64,000 nucleotides of DNA from Artemisia argyi (GCA_030686995.1 CM060691.1:92941743-93005742), one strand, 5' to 3'; positions 24,029 through 34,961 are shown, counted from the stretch's first letter. Notes: generated by a model from the sequence alone, not told the origin. Made by a program: numbers and translations.

Positions 24029-24410
24029 TTTATATAATAAAACAAAACTCTTATTGCTAATTTTTCATTTTAAAAACATGTATTCATACCTTATTTAGTA
24101 ATAATTGTATTTAAAAAAAATTATTTTCTTATTAAGTAACATGTTATATTTATCCATAACACAAGTAGAAGATAAATACAAAAAATATAGATAAGATGCA
24201 ATTAACACAAGTAGAAGATAAATACAAAAAATATAAATAAGATGCAATTAATAATAGGATTAAATTTTTTAAATAATTATCTTTAATAATAAAAAACTAT
24301 AATTAAACATTATAAATCAAACAAAACAAAGATTAAATTATTTGTTTTTTAATAAATAAAAATATATAATTCAAAAAAATTTTAAAAACACGCGCGTGCG
24401 CGGGCATTAT
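24029..24410 (+). mobile_element. Helitron-like element, small
   Basis: The left end TTTTTATATAATAAAACAAAAC resembles the left ends at 33679 and 45511 and the TC-starting ends of plant Helitrons. The right end has a GC hairpin CGCGCGTGCGCG followed by CATTATAACTAAT, close to the hairpin plus CTAGT end of plant Helitrons. Helitrons make no target duplication, so support rests on these ends alone. Confidence 0.4.
24158..24249 (+). repeat. 46-bp tandem duplication
   Basis: The unit AACACAAGTAGAAGATAAAT followed by ACAAAAAATATARATAAGATGC occurs twice with one mismatch seen, at 24158 and 24204, inside the Helitron-like piece. Confidence 0.85.
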
Positions 24411-24557
24411 AACTAATTATGTAATTAGACAAATATACAAAGACTAACAAAGTGTGTTTGAGACATTGATCACAAAAAGGAACTTGTTGATTAAAGATAT
24501 AGATGCTTCTAAGTTATGCCAACATTATACTGTTACAATCTCACCCAATGCCTTTAT

Positions 24558-24685
24558 TCTAATGGCACATGAGTTGCTCACTAGCTTATAAGTTTTAGGT
24601 TCAAACCTTGCTATAAGCATGTATGAAATATATTGTGAAATAGATGGTATAGGATTTGAAAAATATTATCATTCAAAAAAAAAAT
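24558..24685 (+). mobile_element. SINE copy 3
   Basis: The phrase TTTTAGGTTCAAACCTTG is a B-box-like motif; GTGAAATAGATGGTAT and an end TATCATTCAAAAAAAAAA follow, with the same layout as SINE copies 1 and 2. The 5' part is more diverged. Confidence 0.5.
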
Positions 24686-25442
24686 GTTACAATCTCTTCA
24701 AAGGTATCGTCATGGAGGTTTTACACCAAAGATTTGACTTTGAGTTGAATAAAATTGTTTGGTTAGAAAGACAAGTTAGGAGGGCTCACTCAAAAACCCC
24801 TGAACTCAACTATACGCAAAACCCACCCTCCCATATTTCATTTCTGACACAACTTTATAAAAAATTAATTTTTTTAATATTTCTTTTGTTAAATTCAAGT
24901 GGACTATTCTCATCACTACATTATTTCAACATAAAATATAATTTAATTTAATATAAAATTCATATATAATTTTATATAAAAATACTTTATCAATTTTATA
25001 ATATATTTTCTCTATCCTACATCAAATTCAAATTTAAATCTTAATCCAAATTAAAATCTAAATCCAAATACTAAGAGCAAAGGGAGTGGTAACGCAGCCC
25101 TTGCGTTATTCCTATGTGGCATATCATCAGCGCACGTACCACGTTAACACCATTTCCTAGCATGCAGCCTTGGACCAGCGTTGGTATCCACGTTAACGCA
25201 ATAACTTGCGTTGTAACGTCCATTGCAGCTTTTGAAAATTGCAAAACAAGCCCCTCGTAGGTTCTAACGGCTAGTTTGTGGAAAAGAAAAAAAAAAGTAA
25301 TGTTATCGTTTTGAAAATAACGGCTAGAATCACAAGCAAAAAAAAGAACCTTATAAATGAACAACAACAACAAGTACATACACTATCTTTTCACAAGCAA
25401 AAAAAATAACTCATACACTCATATTCTCACAAAATCAAAACC

Positions 25443-26524
25443 ATGTCGGGACGAGACGATTCAAGTTTTTTAAATTTGATGGGTATTGTAAATGCTAACG
25501 CTAACCCGAACATCGGGTCTTCTTCAAATCCTAACCCATTTGGTAACATGTCATTCGATCAACAACAACAATTGTTATTGTGGCAACAAAATAACGCGGA
25601 GCAATCCACACCCCTAACACCACAAACCCAATCCTCACAAGCGGCTAGTGTGGAAGTGGAACCCGAAGCTACGTCTCCACGAAAATCCAAACGTGGAGGT
25701 AAACGTGTTGCAAAAAAAGGCAAAAAAACAACTAGTCAACGAGGTGTTTGATGAAAAAAAATCCCGACGTGAGCGAGACTACGTTACGTTGGACACCGGA
25801 AGAGGACGTTTTACTTGCCGTGTGTTGGGTGGCCGTTTCCGAGGATAGGAATATTGGAGTTTCTCAAAAGGGCGTCACTTTTTGGTATAAGGTTATGAAC
25901 GAGTTCAACCGGCAAAATTTTCAAGTTCGTAACAAAGATATGATAACAAGCAAGTGACATACGTTGAATAGAAATTGCCAAAAGTTTCTAGCAGCTTACA
26001 AACATGCCGTACGTTTGAGAAAGAGTGGTGAAAATGAAGTGGATGATATGAGGAACGCTAGACAAATGTATCGTGACGAGCATAAAGGTATGCCGTTTAC
26101 TCAAGAGGAAGCGTAGTTAATTTTGAAGAAGTGTCCAAAATGGGACGCGCCGGCACCGATTGACTTAACCGGAGACGTCCCCGGTCAAAGCACCCAAGAG
26201 CTATTTGATGATGATGTACGTCCACGTCCTGCCGGGAAACAAAGGACGTCCAAAAAACAAAAGCCAGATACATCAACTAGCACCGGTGGAAGTGCATCAA
26301 GCAACTTGCAATCTATGACTACCAAGCTTCGACTGAGATGGGAAGCGGCCCAAATGGCGTACGAAGCGGCTAGAATGAAAGACGAGACGGCTACGCGTAT
26401 GGATGAATTTAGATTTTTCAGTATGAAAATGAGTGACGTCGATCCGGATGAGGCATATTTCATCAAAATGGGAAAACAAAAAATCATAAACAAATATAAC
26501 TTGCAACATCCGTCAACCGACTAG
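25443..26524 (+). pseudogene. Harbinger ORF1: Myb/SANT-like DNA-binding protein (decayed)
   Basis: ORF1 proteins of Harbinger elements bind the ends and assist the transposase. The frame from 25443 gives a Gln- and Asn-rich N-terminus with a basic KRGGKRVAKKGKK patch, then shifts frame near 25740. The second part has RWTPEEDVLLAVCWVAVSED and a trihelix/Myb-like body, with VRNKDMITSK ending at a TGA (25955) where the family has Trp, then NRNCQKFLAAYKHAVRLRKSG, a TAG (26114) again at a probable Trp codon, and a C-terminal coiled region with RLRWEAAQMAYEAARMKDET. Plant databases often mislabel such proteins as glutathione S-transferase T3-like or NAM-associated. Both Trp-to-stop changes are G to A, as expected of methylated-cytosine decay. 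Confidence 0.8.
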
Positions 26525-26637
26525 TTTAGATTATCTACTTATCGTATGTTACATTTTTCGTAATTTCTATTACATAATTTTTTTTAATTGTAATATTTTT
26601 ATTTTGTACTGTAATGTTTAATTTCATTAATAAAATG

Positions 26638-26901
26638 TTTTTTTTTATTATTATTATTTTTTTTGAACGGCGGGTTAGTTGTTAGTTATTGGCTTGAGTT
26701 AGTGTCGCATCCTCGGGCAGAGATACCAACCGCGAGCCTCTCCTCAGGGGATAACCCCACTCCTATTCCCGATTCGCCTGATATCATTAGAGTTTGTGGT
26801 TCCCAAGTGAGGACTTCCCGATCGGTTACCCAAACCGGTACTACTCTCACTTGGGCTCGCTTAACTACTTAAGCCTTTACCACTAGACCACAAGCCCCAT
26901 G
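26638..26901 (-). mobile_element. Complete tRNA-derived SINE, 264 bp, inside the Harbinger element
   Basis: On the minus strand it starts with GGGCTTGTGGTCTAGTGG, a pol III A-box region, and ends with CCCGCCGTTC plus A/T-rich tail. ATTTCATTAATAAAATG (26621-26637) and ATTTTATTAATAAAATG (26902-26918) are 17-bp target duplications with one mismatch. It lies just after the stop codon of ORF1. Confidence 0.82.
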
Positions 26902-27343
26902 ATTTTATTAATAAAATGCTTGAATGTTTAATAAATAAATTTGTTGATGGTAGAATTTGTAAATTTGTATAAAGTGGTGTTATTTGGTGTTATGATTTCC
27001 TTGTGTTTTTTGGTGTTATGTTATTTGGTGCTGAGATAATGTGACGCTGACGTGGCACGGTGTTATTTTTTAATTTAAGTTACCACTCCCTTTACTCTGA
27101 TCCTAATGCCCTTTATCACGGGCTTGAGCATGTGATTGTGATGTGTGTGACGTTGTGCTACAAACTTTCTACTAGTTTTTCATATCGTCCAAATAAATAA
27201 TTTTACCTTACGCTAGATGAATTAATCAAATGTAAAACAAATCAAAATCAAGAACATGCCATGTACATGTCATATTGTCATTATGACATGATATCGCTAG
27301 AATTGGTATACGATGCAATAATGCATATTGCAGATGTAAAACA

Positions 27344-27906
27344 TAGGGGTGACAATCAAGTCGTGTTCTGGTTGATTCATTTGAGTTTGCGAGTTGGCGT
27401 GTTACTATAACTTCTACCCGAATACTACCTATTTATTAATCATGTCAAGAAACTTAACCATAACCCAGACATGCATAACATGTGTAACCCATTTGTGACC
27501 CAATTAACCTGTTTAATTAAATAGGTCAAGCGATGAATACGGTTAGTGGCTTGTCGATTTAACAAGTTTAAATGCAAAAATGATATAAGGATCTACAAAA
27601 TGATGAAAACAACACACAAATAACTATGCGACAATTTTAATGATATCTGAATATAATCGTAATTCACTCATATATTAAGTACGTAACAAAATACATTAAT
27701 CCAAATCCAACATAAAATCCAAGTTACATTAATTTTAGTGGCTTATATACTTAAACGGGTGGGTTGACCTGTTTAATACTTACTCAACCCAAACACGATC
27801 CGTTTATTAAACGGGTTAGACGGGTTGACCTGTTTCTGACCCAAACCTATCTATTCTCAACCTAAACTTGTTTAACTTCGTGTCGTGTCGAGAATTGCCA
27901 CCCCTA
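27344..27906. mobile_element. Non-autonomous hAT element, 563 bp
   Basis: The ends are TAGGGGTGACAATC on the left and the complement of TAGGGGTGGCAATTC on the right. Perfect 8-bp duplication GTAAAACA flanks it (27336-27343 and 27907-27914). The interior has ACGGGTTGACCTGTTT-type repeats. No transposase frame is visible. The terminus starts TAGGGGTG, as in the hAT element at 19583. Confidence 0.88.
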
Positions 27907-28109
27907 GTAAAACAACGAGAAAATTAGTTGATAGAAAAAAATTCATTTTTTCAAAAAAAATTTCATATAAAATGGGAAAAATGAAAATTTTGTTTAGTTA
28001 CACCATTTAAAAACAATTAAAAAAAAGTGAAATTCCCATCTTCTAATTTTTAATTAAAAATGTGAAAAGCCCATTATATTCTTCTTACTTTTTTCATTCT
28101 CATTTATTA

Positions 28110-28665
28110 TACGTATTTTTTTGTTCGTTTTATACGTTTTCAATCGTTTTATACGTTTTAATCCGTTTTTAATCGTTTACATCCGTTTTCGTTCATTTTT
28201 ATCCGTTTTCATTTATTTTCGTCCGTTTTTATACGTGTTAATCTGTCTTTACACGCTTTTATACGTTTTCATCCCTTTTGTCTTTTTATATACATTTTGT
28301 CCGTATTTATTCGTTTTCATCCATTTTATATGATTTTATACGTTTTCGTCCGTTTATCCATCCGTTTTCTGCCATTTTTGAACGTTTTAGTCCGTTTTTA
28401 TATCTTCTTGTCCATTTTTTACACTTTTATATGTTTTCATCTATTTTTATACGTTTTCATCCGTTTTTATACGTTTTCGTCCGTTTTAATACGTTTTCAT
28501 CCGTTTTCATAAGTTTTCGTTCATTTTTATAGTCTTTTGTCGCCTGTTTTTATCCATTTTCGTCCGTTTTATACGTTTTTATCCGTTTTTATACGTTTTC
28601 ATTCGTTTTCATTTGTCTTCATTCGTTTTTGTATGTTCTTATATGTTTTCATTCGTTTTATACAA
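28110..28665 (+). repeat. Degenerate ~20-bp minisatellite, TTTTCGTCCGTTTTTATACG
   Basis: The phrase ACGTTTTCRTCCGTTTTTAT recurs with variations throughout, well over twenty times. Reading frames through it (YVFIRFHPF-type repeats) are artefacts of the repeat. The same unit builds the arms of the element at 35004. Confidence 0.85.
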
Positions 28666-29436
28666 ACACCAAATTTATATACCAAAATAATGCGTCAAAC
28701 GGTCATAAAAAGCGGGTGTTGTATTTACCAATCTTGTTAGTGGTGAAGGTTTGATGTTGATAACGCAGATGGGATAAGATGCTTGGTTTGTTCTTTTTCG
28801 TTTTTCTTTTAACCGTAAAGAAGGAAGGGAACATGAGTTGTTATTGTTTCTTATATAATTTTCGGATATAAGAAGTTTATTTCCAAAATGGACCGATGAT
28901 GGTTTAAGTTCACTCACAAAGATCATTTCAATGATTATTATAAAAGGTGAACGAGCTGAGATCTTGTGGTTATTTGTTTGACTATATCGAGTATTGTTGT
29001 TGTTAGATGAGAGGCATGAGTTTGGATTGATTTAGGATAGATGAGATTTTGTTGTTGTTGTGAAACGTGAGGATTAGGGCAGGTGGTTGTTAGTTGTTTG
29101 AGTTTGAGTCTTGTCTTTAATTTTGAATCTAGGTTTTTTGCTTCTTTGTTCAGATCTATGATGGCATATGGTTCGAACAGTTAAGATCAATAAAGATCTG
29201 AACCAAACTAAGGTCCTTTTGCTTCTTTTGTTTTCTTTAAACGGGACAAAGAAAGATTTAAACAAAGTTGTTTTAAATATTTCTTTATAAGTTTCGTATA
29301 TCGATAAGAAGTTATTCTTCTTCACAGATCTATGATGGTTGAGTTTTGTTGTGTATCAATGATTTGGATCTTGAAGACAATAAAGGTTGTTTATGTTTTT
29401 GGTAAAGATAGGTTAGATGCTTGGTAAAGTGATTCC
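28666..29436. other. Unassigned DNA
   Basis: I recognise no gene. The phrase CAGATCTATGATGG occurs at about 29150 and 29326. A minus-strand open frame (29325-29074) is Lys/Phe-rich and has no known motif. Confidence 0.4.
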
Positions 29437-29745
29437 TTACTTGGAAAGTCAAAGTTCCTTACTCGGAAAGGGTTACTCGGGAAGTTCAAGTGATTCCTTA
29501 CTCTGAGAGTGTTACTCGGAAAGTTCAAGCGATTCCTTACTCAGAGAGTGTTACTCGGAAAGATATTGTTTCCTTACTCGGAAAAGGACACTTAAAGAAG
29601 CTTTGATTACCTTACTCGGAAAATGTACACATAACTGTTACTCGGAACTTCCTTACTCGGAAAAAAACTTGTTACTCGGAAAACCCTAAGGCTTACTCGA
29701 AAAAATCTAAGTGTTACTCGGAAAAATTTAAACCTTACTCGAAAC
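29437..29745 (+). repeat. Cluster of about 15 TTACTCGGAAA words
   Basis: The word (C/G)TTACTCGGAAA or near-variants occurs about fifteen times in 310 bases, spaced irregularly by 15-40 bases; the preceding base tends to alternate between C (CCTTACTC) and G (GTTACTC). It ends 36 bases before a Mutator-type MITE. No reading frame explains it. Confidence 0.85.
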
Positions 29746-29780
29746 TTTACCTATCTTAAAATTTTAAATTAATAAAAAAA

Positions 29781-30110
29781 TGGATAATTCCTAATATGCC
29801 CCGTTTGCCCAAGTGATTTGCTTATTTGCCCTAGTATTCGGAGTTTCTGTATCTACCCTAGGCAACTTGGCAACTCGACCCATACGACGCCAAGTGTCCC
29901 ACATGAGGGCCGCCAGTTTCTCAAAAGTACACAAGTTGCCCAAAAAGTATATAAGTTGCCCTACATTGTAATCTGAAAAGTGACACTTGTCACTTGCAGA
30001 TTTTAGTTGCCAAAAAACTATAGGTTGCCCTAGTCTAAATATGGAAACTCTGAATTCTGAGGCAAAAACGCAAATCACTTGGGCAAACGGGGCATATTAG
30101 GAATTATCCC
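29781..30110. mobile_element. Mutator-type MITE with long inverted repeats, 330 bp
   Basis: The left end GGATAATTCCTAATATGCCC continues for about 40 perfect bases, matched inverted at the right end; weaker symmetry continues to about 100 bases. ATAAAAAAA (29772-29780 and 30111-30119) is a 9-bp target duplication. No coding capacity. Confidence 0.85.
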
Positions 30111-30450
30111 ATAAAAAAACACCTCAAAACGCTTTTTTAATCCAAGGTTTGTTTTTTTTTCTTTTTTTTTTTATTATTTTTTTAGTACCAAATATAGCCT
30201 AATATTACCTAAACTAATATAAAGTAACAAACTTTAATGTTTTTAACTTGTTATTTTAAATTTTCGTAACCCGGAAAAGTGAAAAACTTTAAAATACGAT
30301 TTTGAAACTTTATAAAACATAACCTATGTTATCCTTGGCGATTGATACCACTTGTTAGGCCACCATTTGAATCATTGTTACACATATAGAAGGTTTATTC
30401 TAGAGAGAGAAAGATTGTAGAGAGTGTAGAGAGAGAGTGGAAGGAACAAT

Positions 30451-31386
30451 TGTCACAATTCGTAATTTCAGGCCCTTGTTCAGATGTCGAAATTTTATTA
30501 TTCATCCCGGAAGTTACTATCCACCAATTAATATTCATCGATCACTATTCATCATTTTACTATTCATCATTTTTTAGGTCAGTTTGATATTCCGAGAAAC
30601 GTTCAGAAAATTTACTATTCACATGACACTATTCATTTCCGAAGAGAAACCACTATTCATGTACTTTATTCATTTCATCGTAAATTCAGTTTACGGGTAA
30701 TTAAATTCGCGTAACCGGTCAGGTTAAGTTGCGAATTCATGAAATCATCAGTAGGGACACTTCATATGGACTAAAAATGGCTTACATATCATTATAATAG
30801 CATTTGCCTACTATTCCACTCGTAGGATATTTAAATTAATACTTTTGGTATAATTGACCTTTTACGTATAATTATTTCTAAATAAACGTTAACGCACGAC
30901 CAATAATGTGACTAACACGCCCAACACTCCCGACTATGATCCCAATATATTTTTATACTCATAATAATAATATAAAAATTATAATATTAATTTACCCGGT
31001 ATTTTGGACTCCTTTTGGGGTTTTGAAATACAAACTCAAGGTTTACATAGGTTTTCATCATCAAAATCTCATTAATCTTTCAAGTAAGTGTATAAAACTC
31101 ATCTTTATAATTTTACCAAGTTTTTACAAGATTCATATGATATTTATACAAGATCTACATGCATATGTTATTTATATCACTCCATTTTATACATATCTAA
31201 CTTTTGATCCCTAGAAATAGATTATAGTTAGATCCTTGTTAAATCCACTTGGTTTATAATGTTTAGGAACCCATGACACCCTAAGAAGGTGTATGGTAAG
31301 ATTAGACTAGATTTGTGGTGATTGAAAGTGTTTTGGTTGAAGTTGAAACTAGTTTGGAACCATGGAAATGATTTTTGAAACTATAT

Positions 31387-31469
<83 letters not shown>

Positions 31470-33032
31470 ACTGTCCCTATTTTGAAAACGTGGGAAAATC
31501 AGTAGATGATGGGTAATTTTTGACCAAAGATTTAGAAAATAATTTCAAAAACGAAGCCGTGTGCGAAAGAACGGATTAAAACGAGCTTATAACGAAGGAG
31601 ATATGATTTTTGCAAATTTAACGACGAAAACTATTTTCTGGAAATATAACGTGCTGTTGGACGCTTTTCGACGGACAAAGAGAGGCTTTAGACGTAATCT
31701 AATGGAGCCGAACTATCAAAAATATATTAATACATGTTAAGATGAATCCGTGGATATAAAGAACGAGGAAAATGAACTTAAAACGACAAAGTTATACGCG
31801 TTTTAAAATCGTCAAAACTATATATATATATATTTATAGTCACTAATAGAAATAATATAACTACGTACTAAATACTATATTTTCTAGATTTATTGTTCAA
31901 GAATTATATTCTTAACTAACGAAGTACGTATGACCCAAGGCTTATTTATACGACTACTAGACATTATTCCAAGGTTTTTAAAACGAAAAATATAACACTA
32001 ACATTTTATATACGATATATTACGACAAGTATCTATAAGTCTAGTTGGACTTATTTTTCCTAAGTATGGAAAATACTTTACTTTGACAATAACTAGTATT
32101 TTCAAGTTACGAGTGGTATAGGTATCATGTGCATGTGCATTCATTACATCACGGCATGATCTAAAGTAGATCGTTATTACTCATATTAGGTTGCGGATAG
32201 TGTTCGCGCCTTGTTGTCCCGATTATTTCATCACATTGTACTATCACTTCAGGTGAGTTTTCATAGCCACGTTTTCAATTACATATTTGATTTCAAATCC
32301 CACGGGGGGAGAATACATTGCATTACTTATTTTTCTGTACATGCCAAAGTATTAAATTCCTTACATTGCTTAAGTTGCCTTATTACCACGTCACGACAAG
32401 TCCCCTTTATTATCATGGACCGTTAATTAATCTACAAGTGAGAGTGAGTGAATAGATCTATTGAGGGTGACTCCTCCATCCGTGTTTGGGTTGCTCCAAC
32501 GGGAAAATGGATGCATTTCATGTCTAATATATTTAGAGTGTCTGGTAAACACTCATTTGGGGCCAAGTAACGTCTAGCTTCGGGGTCATGAGCTTAAGAG
32601 CCAATGTATTACTTTTGACATTTTGTCGGTTTACTTTATACTTGTGGCCAATGTACATACGATTTAACTTACAAACCTATGATTATTCACCAACATTATT
32701 GTTGACCGTTTTCGCAATGTATTTTCAGGTAACTAAGACATATTCTTCATGGCATGCATGGAGTCATATCATTGAGTAACAAGGATGACGCGTCTCATTT
32801 TGGATTTTCATGCACTTATGAACTATCGTTTGATTGTACTAAACTTATTTCCTTAAATTTTCCAAGACTTTTGGGACCTATGTTTTATAACTCTGAATAT
32901 TTTGAATGAATCAAACGATGTATTTTCAAAACGACACTTTAGGTCGTTCAATATAATTGTAACTGTGGTGCTATGACAGTCACCCCCAGGTATTCCATTC
33001 CGCTGCCATTCAGGTATTTCGAGGGTGTGACA
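30451..33032 (+). mobile_element. Solo LTR of a chromovirus (Tekay-like), 2.58 kb
   Basis: It starts TGTCACAATTCGTAATTTCA and ends GAGGGTGTGACA. The start resembles that of the minus-strand chromovirus LTR at 56851 (TGTAACAATTCGCAATTTCA), including the following TACTATTCAT-rich block. Perfect ACAAT (30446-30450 and 33033-33037) flanks it, so it arose by LTR-LTR recombination after a normal insertion. A TA microsatellite (31391-31466) lies inside, as in the other LTR. Confidence 0.85.
31391..31466. repeat. (TA)38 microsatellite
   Basis: An uninterrupted TA run inside the solo LTR. Confidence 0.95.
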
Positions 33033-33678
33033 ACAATATAAGATAAATGAAATGTTATGAATTGAACCAACACCATTCTCATCCATGATGTGTATTTATA
33101 GTGTCATACAAGTGTAAGGTGAAACCCAAATTTTCTGTGGGCTTACTACATAGGCCGACCCATCAAACTAACAATTATAAACCAAATAACTAACGACCTA
33201 TTACAAATAATAAATGACCCGACACTTCATAATAAATATGTGATCCTAACACCCGGGCATTAGGGTCGAATAGTTTCCTTTAGAATCTGATTACATGATT
33301 CTAAGTGATATCTGGTACATTGATTATCTATACCCGGTTGGAATTGCCCAAATCCACCATTAGTATGGTGTGCGGTAGAAGCAAGCAATAAGCATGAAAA
33401 AGCAATAAGCAAGTGAATAAAAGAGCAAGTAAGCAGGTACACAAGCAAGGAATGATCATAGGCTGTGAGATACGGCACAAGGGCTTAAAAAATATAGTAG
33501 TTTGTTTTTAGAGTTTAGACTCTGATTACCATGATAGACTTCATAATTCTCCTTGAACCTCTCATTAAACATAGACACAATATATAATGTATATAAGCAT
33601 GGAAATAAGCTAAGATAATGAGCTAGTCCTAAATACAAAACATAAATATAAATGGGCTATGCCATATCCTTCGGCTAA

Positions 33679-33760
33679 TCTTTTATATAATAAAATAAAA
33701 CCCCAAGTGGAGACTTTCGTATTTCCAAAAATGAAGATTATTTCCTTTTTTTGGTAATAA
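33679..33760 (+). mobile_element. Helitron-like 5' end A
   Basis: TCTTTTATATAATAAAAT then CCCCAAGTGGAGACTT stands 340 bases upstream of an unrecognised gene. Nearly the same string opens at 45511 before a thiolase fragment. It begins TC after an A, as Helitron 5' ends do. The 3' end was not located. Bases 33252-33678 hold no gene I can see. Confidence 0.4.
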
Positions 33761-34022
33761 CTGAATTATTATAAACTTTTTTATAAAGTTTTTTAATTAA
33801 AAACTCTAAATATTTCCCGATATGGTAAAAATTAGCCAAATTTACGTTTACTAAACTTAAATACAGGAGAAAAGCAAAAGCACACATGTACTTGTGGGTT
33901 ATTTTTGTGTAATTTTTGACCAAATTGTAACTTATAGAAAAATATACGGAATTACCAGATTCAATCAACTTCTTCCCAAAACTCAAGATCAATTACACCT
34001 TCCTCCTAATTTAATAAATCCC

Positions 34023-34781
34023 ATGGCTGCCTTCGATGATTACCCCATGTTCTATGAACATGTACCCTTTTATTTGTTATTAATATGATGCTATTTGAAG
34101 AAGTTTATAATTATGCTTCCATTTTAGTCAGCTTTGTTGTTGTAAAAATTATCACTAGAGGTTGAAGTTATTGATGATACGACCTCAATCGAAGCATTAT
34201 TGTCACATGAAGAAACAATCAATTCAGGGTACGGTTTAGGTTTTCAGTTTGTTATATTGTCCATAATTGTATTGTTTAATCAATCTTTATAGCAAGGAGT
34301 ATAATGGCTCCATCTTTGATCTGTTTTGTGTGCTTAAAAATTTAAAGATGTTCCTAATGGGTAATGTTTATATAGCATACCACCTGTTCTATCAAATGCT
34401 TAACACATATATTATTGTTTGGAATGTTGACTCTTGCATTATTTTGAAAGTTGTATGTTTAAGAGGATAATCGGGTATGTCAGCAGTTAGCTAATGGTTG
34501 TATATGTGGAGTTGATGTTTACTAAAGAAATGTTTTGTTGTCCTCTTATTTTGGCTAATTCTAGGGAAGTCAAAAGCGATTTCTTAGATTATGTACCTGG
34601 AAGAACAAGACCGAGGTAATGCAATCCTTACATAAACATTACACTAAACTTGATGTTTTGTGTGTTGTTCACGCCATGTTCATATTTTTAATAAATCTAC
34701 TTCTTGATTTTGCAACAGGGGAGCTGCTTTATTGCTGGAAATCTGCAAATATGGGAATTGGGTTGGGATTTCTAAATTCAG
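34023..34781 (+). CDS. 5' part of an unrecognised gene, four exons
   Basis: Exons 34023-34061, 34161-34228, 34565-34615 and 34719-34781 join in phase with GT and AG at every boundary (CAT/GTACCC, AGAG acceptor, CAGG/GTACGG, TTCTAG, GAG/GTAATG, AACAG, CAG/GTTAGT). The start MAAFDDYPMFYEH is acidic, as is the next exon (VEVIDDTTSIEALLSHEE). The third exon contains DYVPGRTRPR and the fourth GAALLLEICKYGNWVGISKF. I do not recognise the family. No further exon is evident before a 51-A run and a Harbinger-like insertion. It may be a host gene interrupted on its 3' side or a captured fragment; in-phase splicing shows it has not been disrupted long in this part. Confidence 0.5.
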
Positions 34782-34907
34782 GTTAGTTTAGATATTACAT
34801 GTCGCTGCTATATTATAAATTAAAGATAAAAACAATGAAACCCCGGTTCTGACTTGAAATTCCTTTGATAACCAATTTGGTAGCCGATGTTCATAAGCAG
34901 GCATTTG

Positions 34908-34909
<2 letters not shown>

Positions 34910-34960
<51 letters not shown>
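34910..34960 (+). repeat. Poly-A run, 51 bases
   Basis: An uninterrupted A run just 3' of the last exon found. It could be the tail of a retroposed sequence; no LINE or SINE body is recognisable before it. Confidence 0.9.

Positions 34961-34961
<1 letters not shown>

Larger units (their letters stand above)
25075..27097 (+). mobile_element. PIF/Harbinger element retaining ORF1 only
   Basis: The left end GAGCAAAGGGAGTGGTAAC is matched by the right end (reverse complement GAGTAAAGGGAGTGGTAAC, one difference). The flanks are TAA and TGA, near the TWA duplication of Harbinger elements. Subterminal DNA also repeats in inverse (CAGCG...ACGT...CCACGTTAACACC against GGTGTTAT...GACGTGGCACGGTG). It carries the Myb-like ORF1 but no DDE transposase ORF, and a SINE lies within its 3' part. 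Confidence 0.8.
30353..33251 (-). mobile_element. Small LTR (about 310 bp when the insertion is removed)
   Basis: On the minus strand it starts TGTTAGGATCACATATTTAT at 33251 and ends GGTGGCCTAACA at 30353, giving TGTTAG/CTAACA inverted ends. After the end comes AG and TGGTATCAATCGCC, similar to a Met-tRNA primer-binding site. It looks like a copia or TRIM-type LTR into which the solo chromovirus LTR (30451-33032) inserted. No partner LTR was found, so this call is tentative. Confidence 0.45.

Noticed and set aside
28121..28740. Several plus-strand frames with RFHPFLYVF repeats, membrane-like
   Set aside because: Same cause: a T-rich minisatellite translates to Phe/Tyr/Val in every frame.
29437..29745. 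Possible CRISPR array (repeat word with variable spacers)
   Set aside because: The repeat is only 11 bases, spacers vary from about 4 to 30, no cas genes exist and the DNA is plant nuclear.
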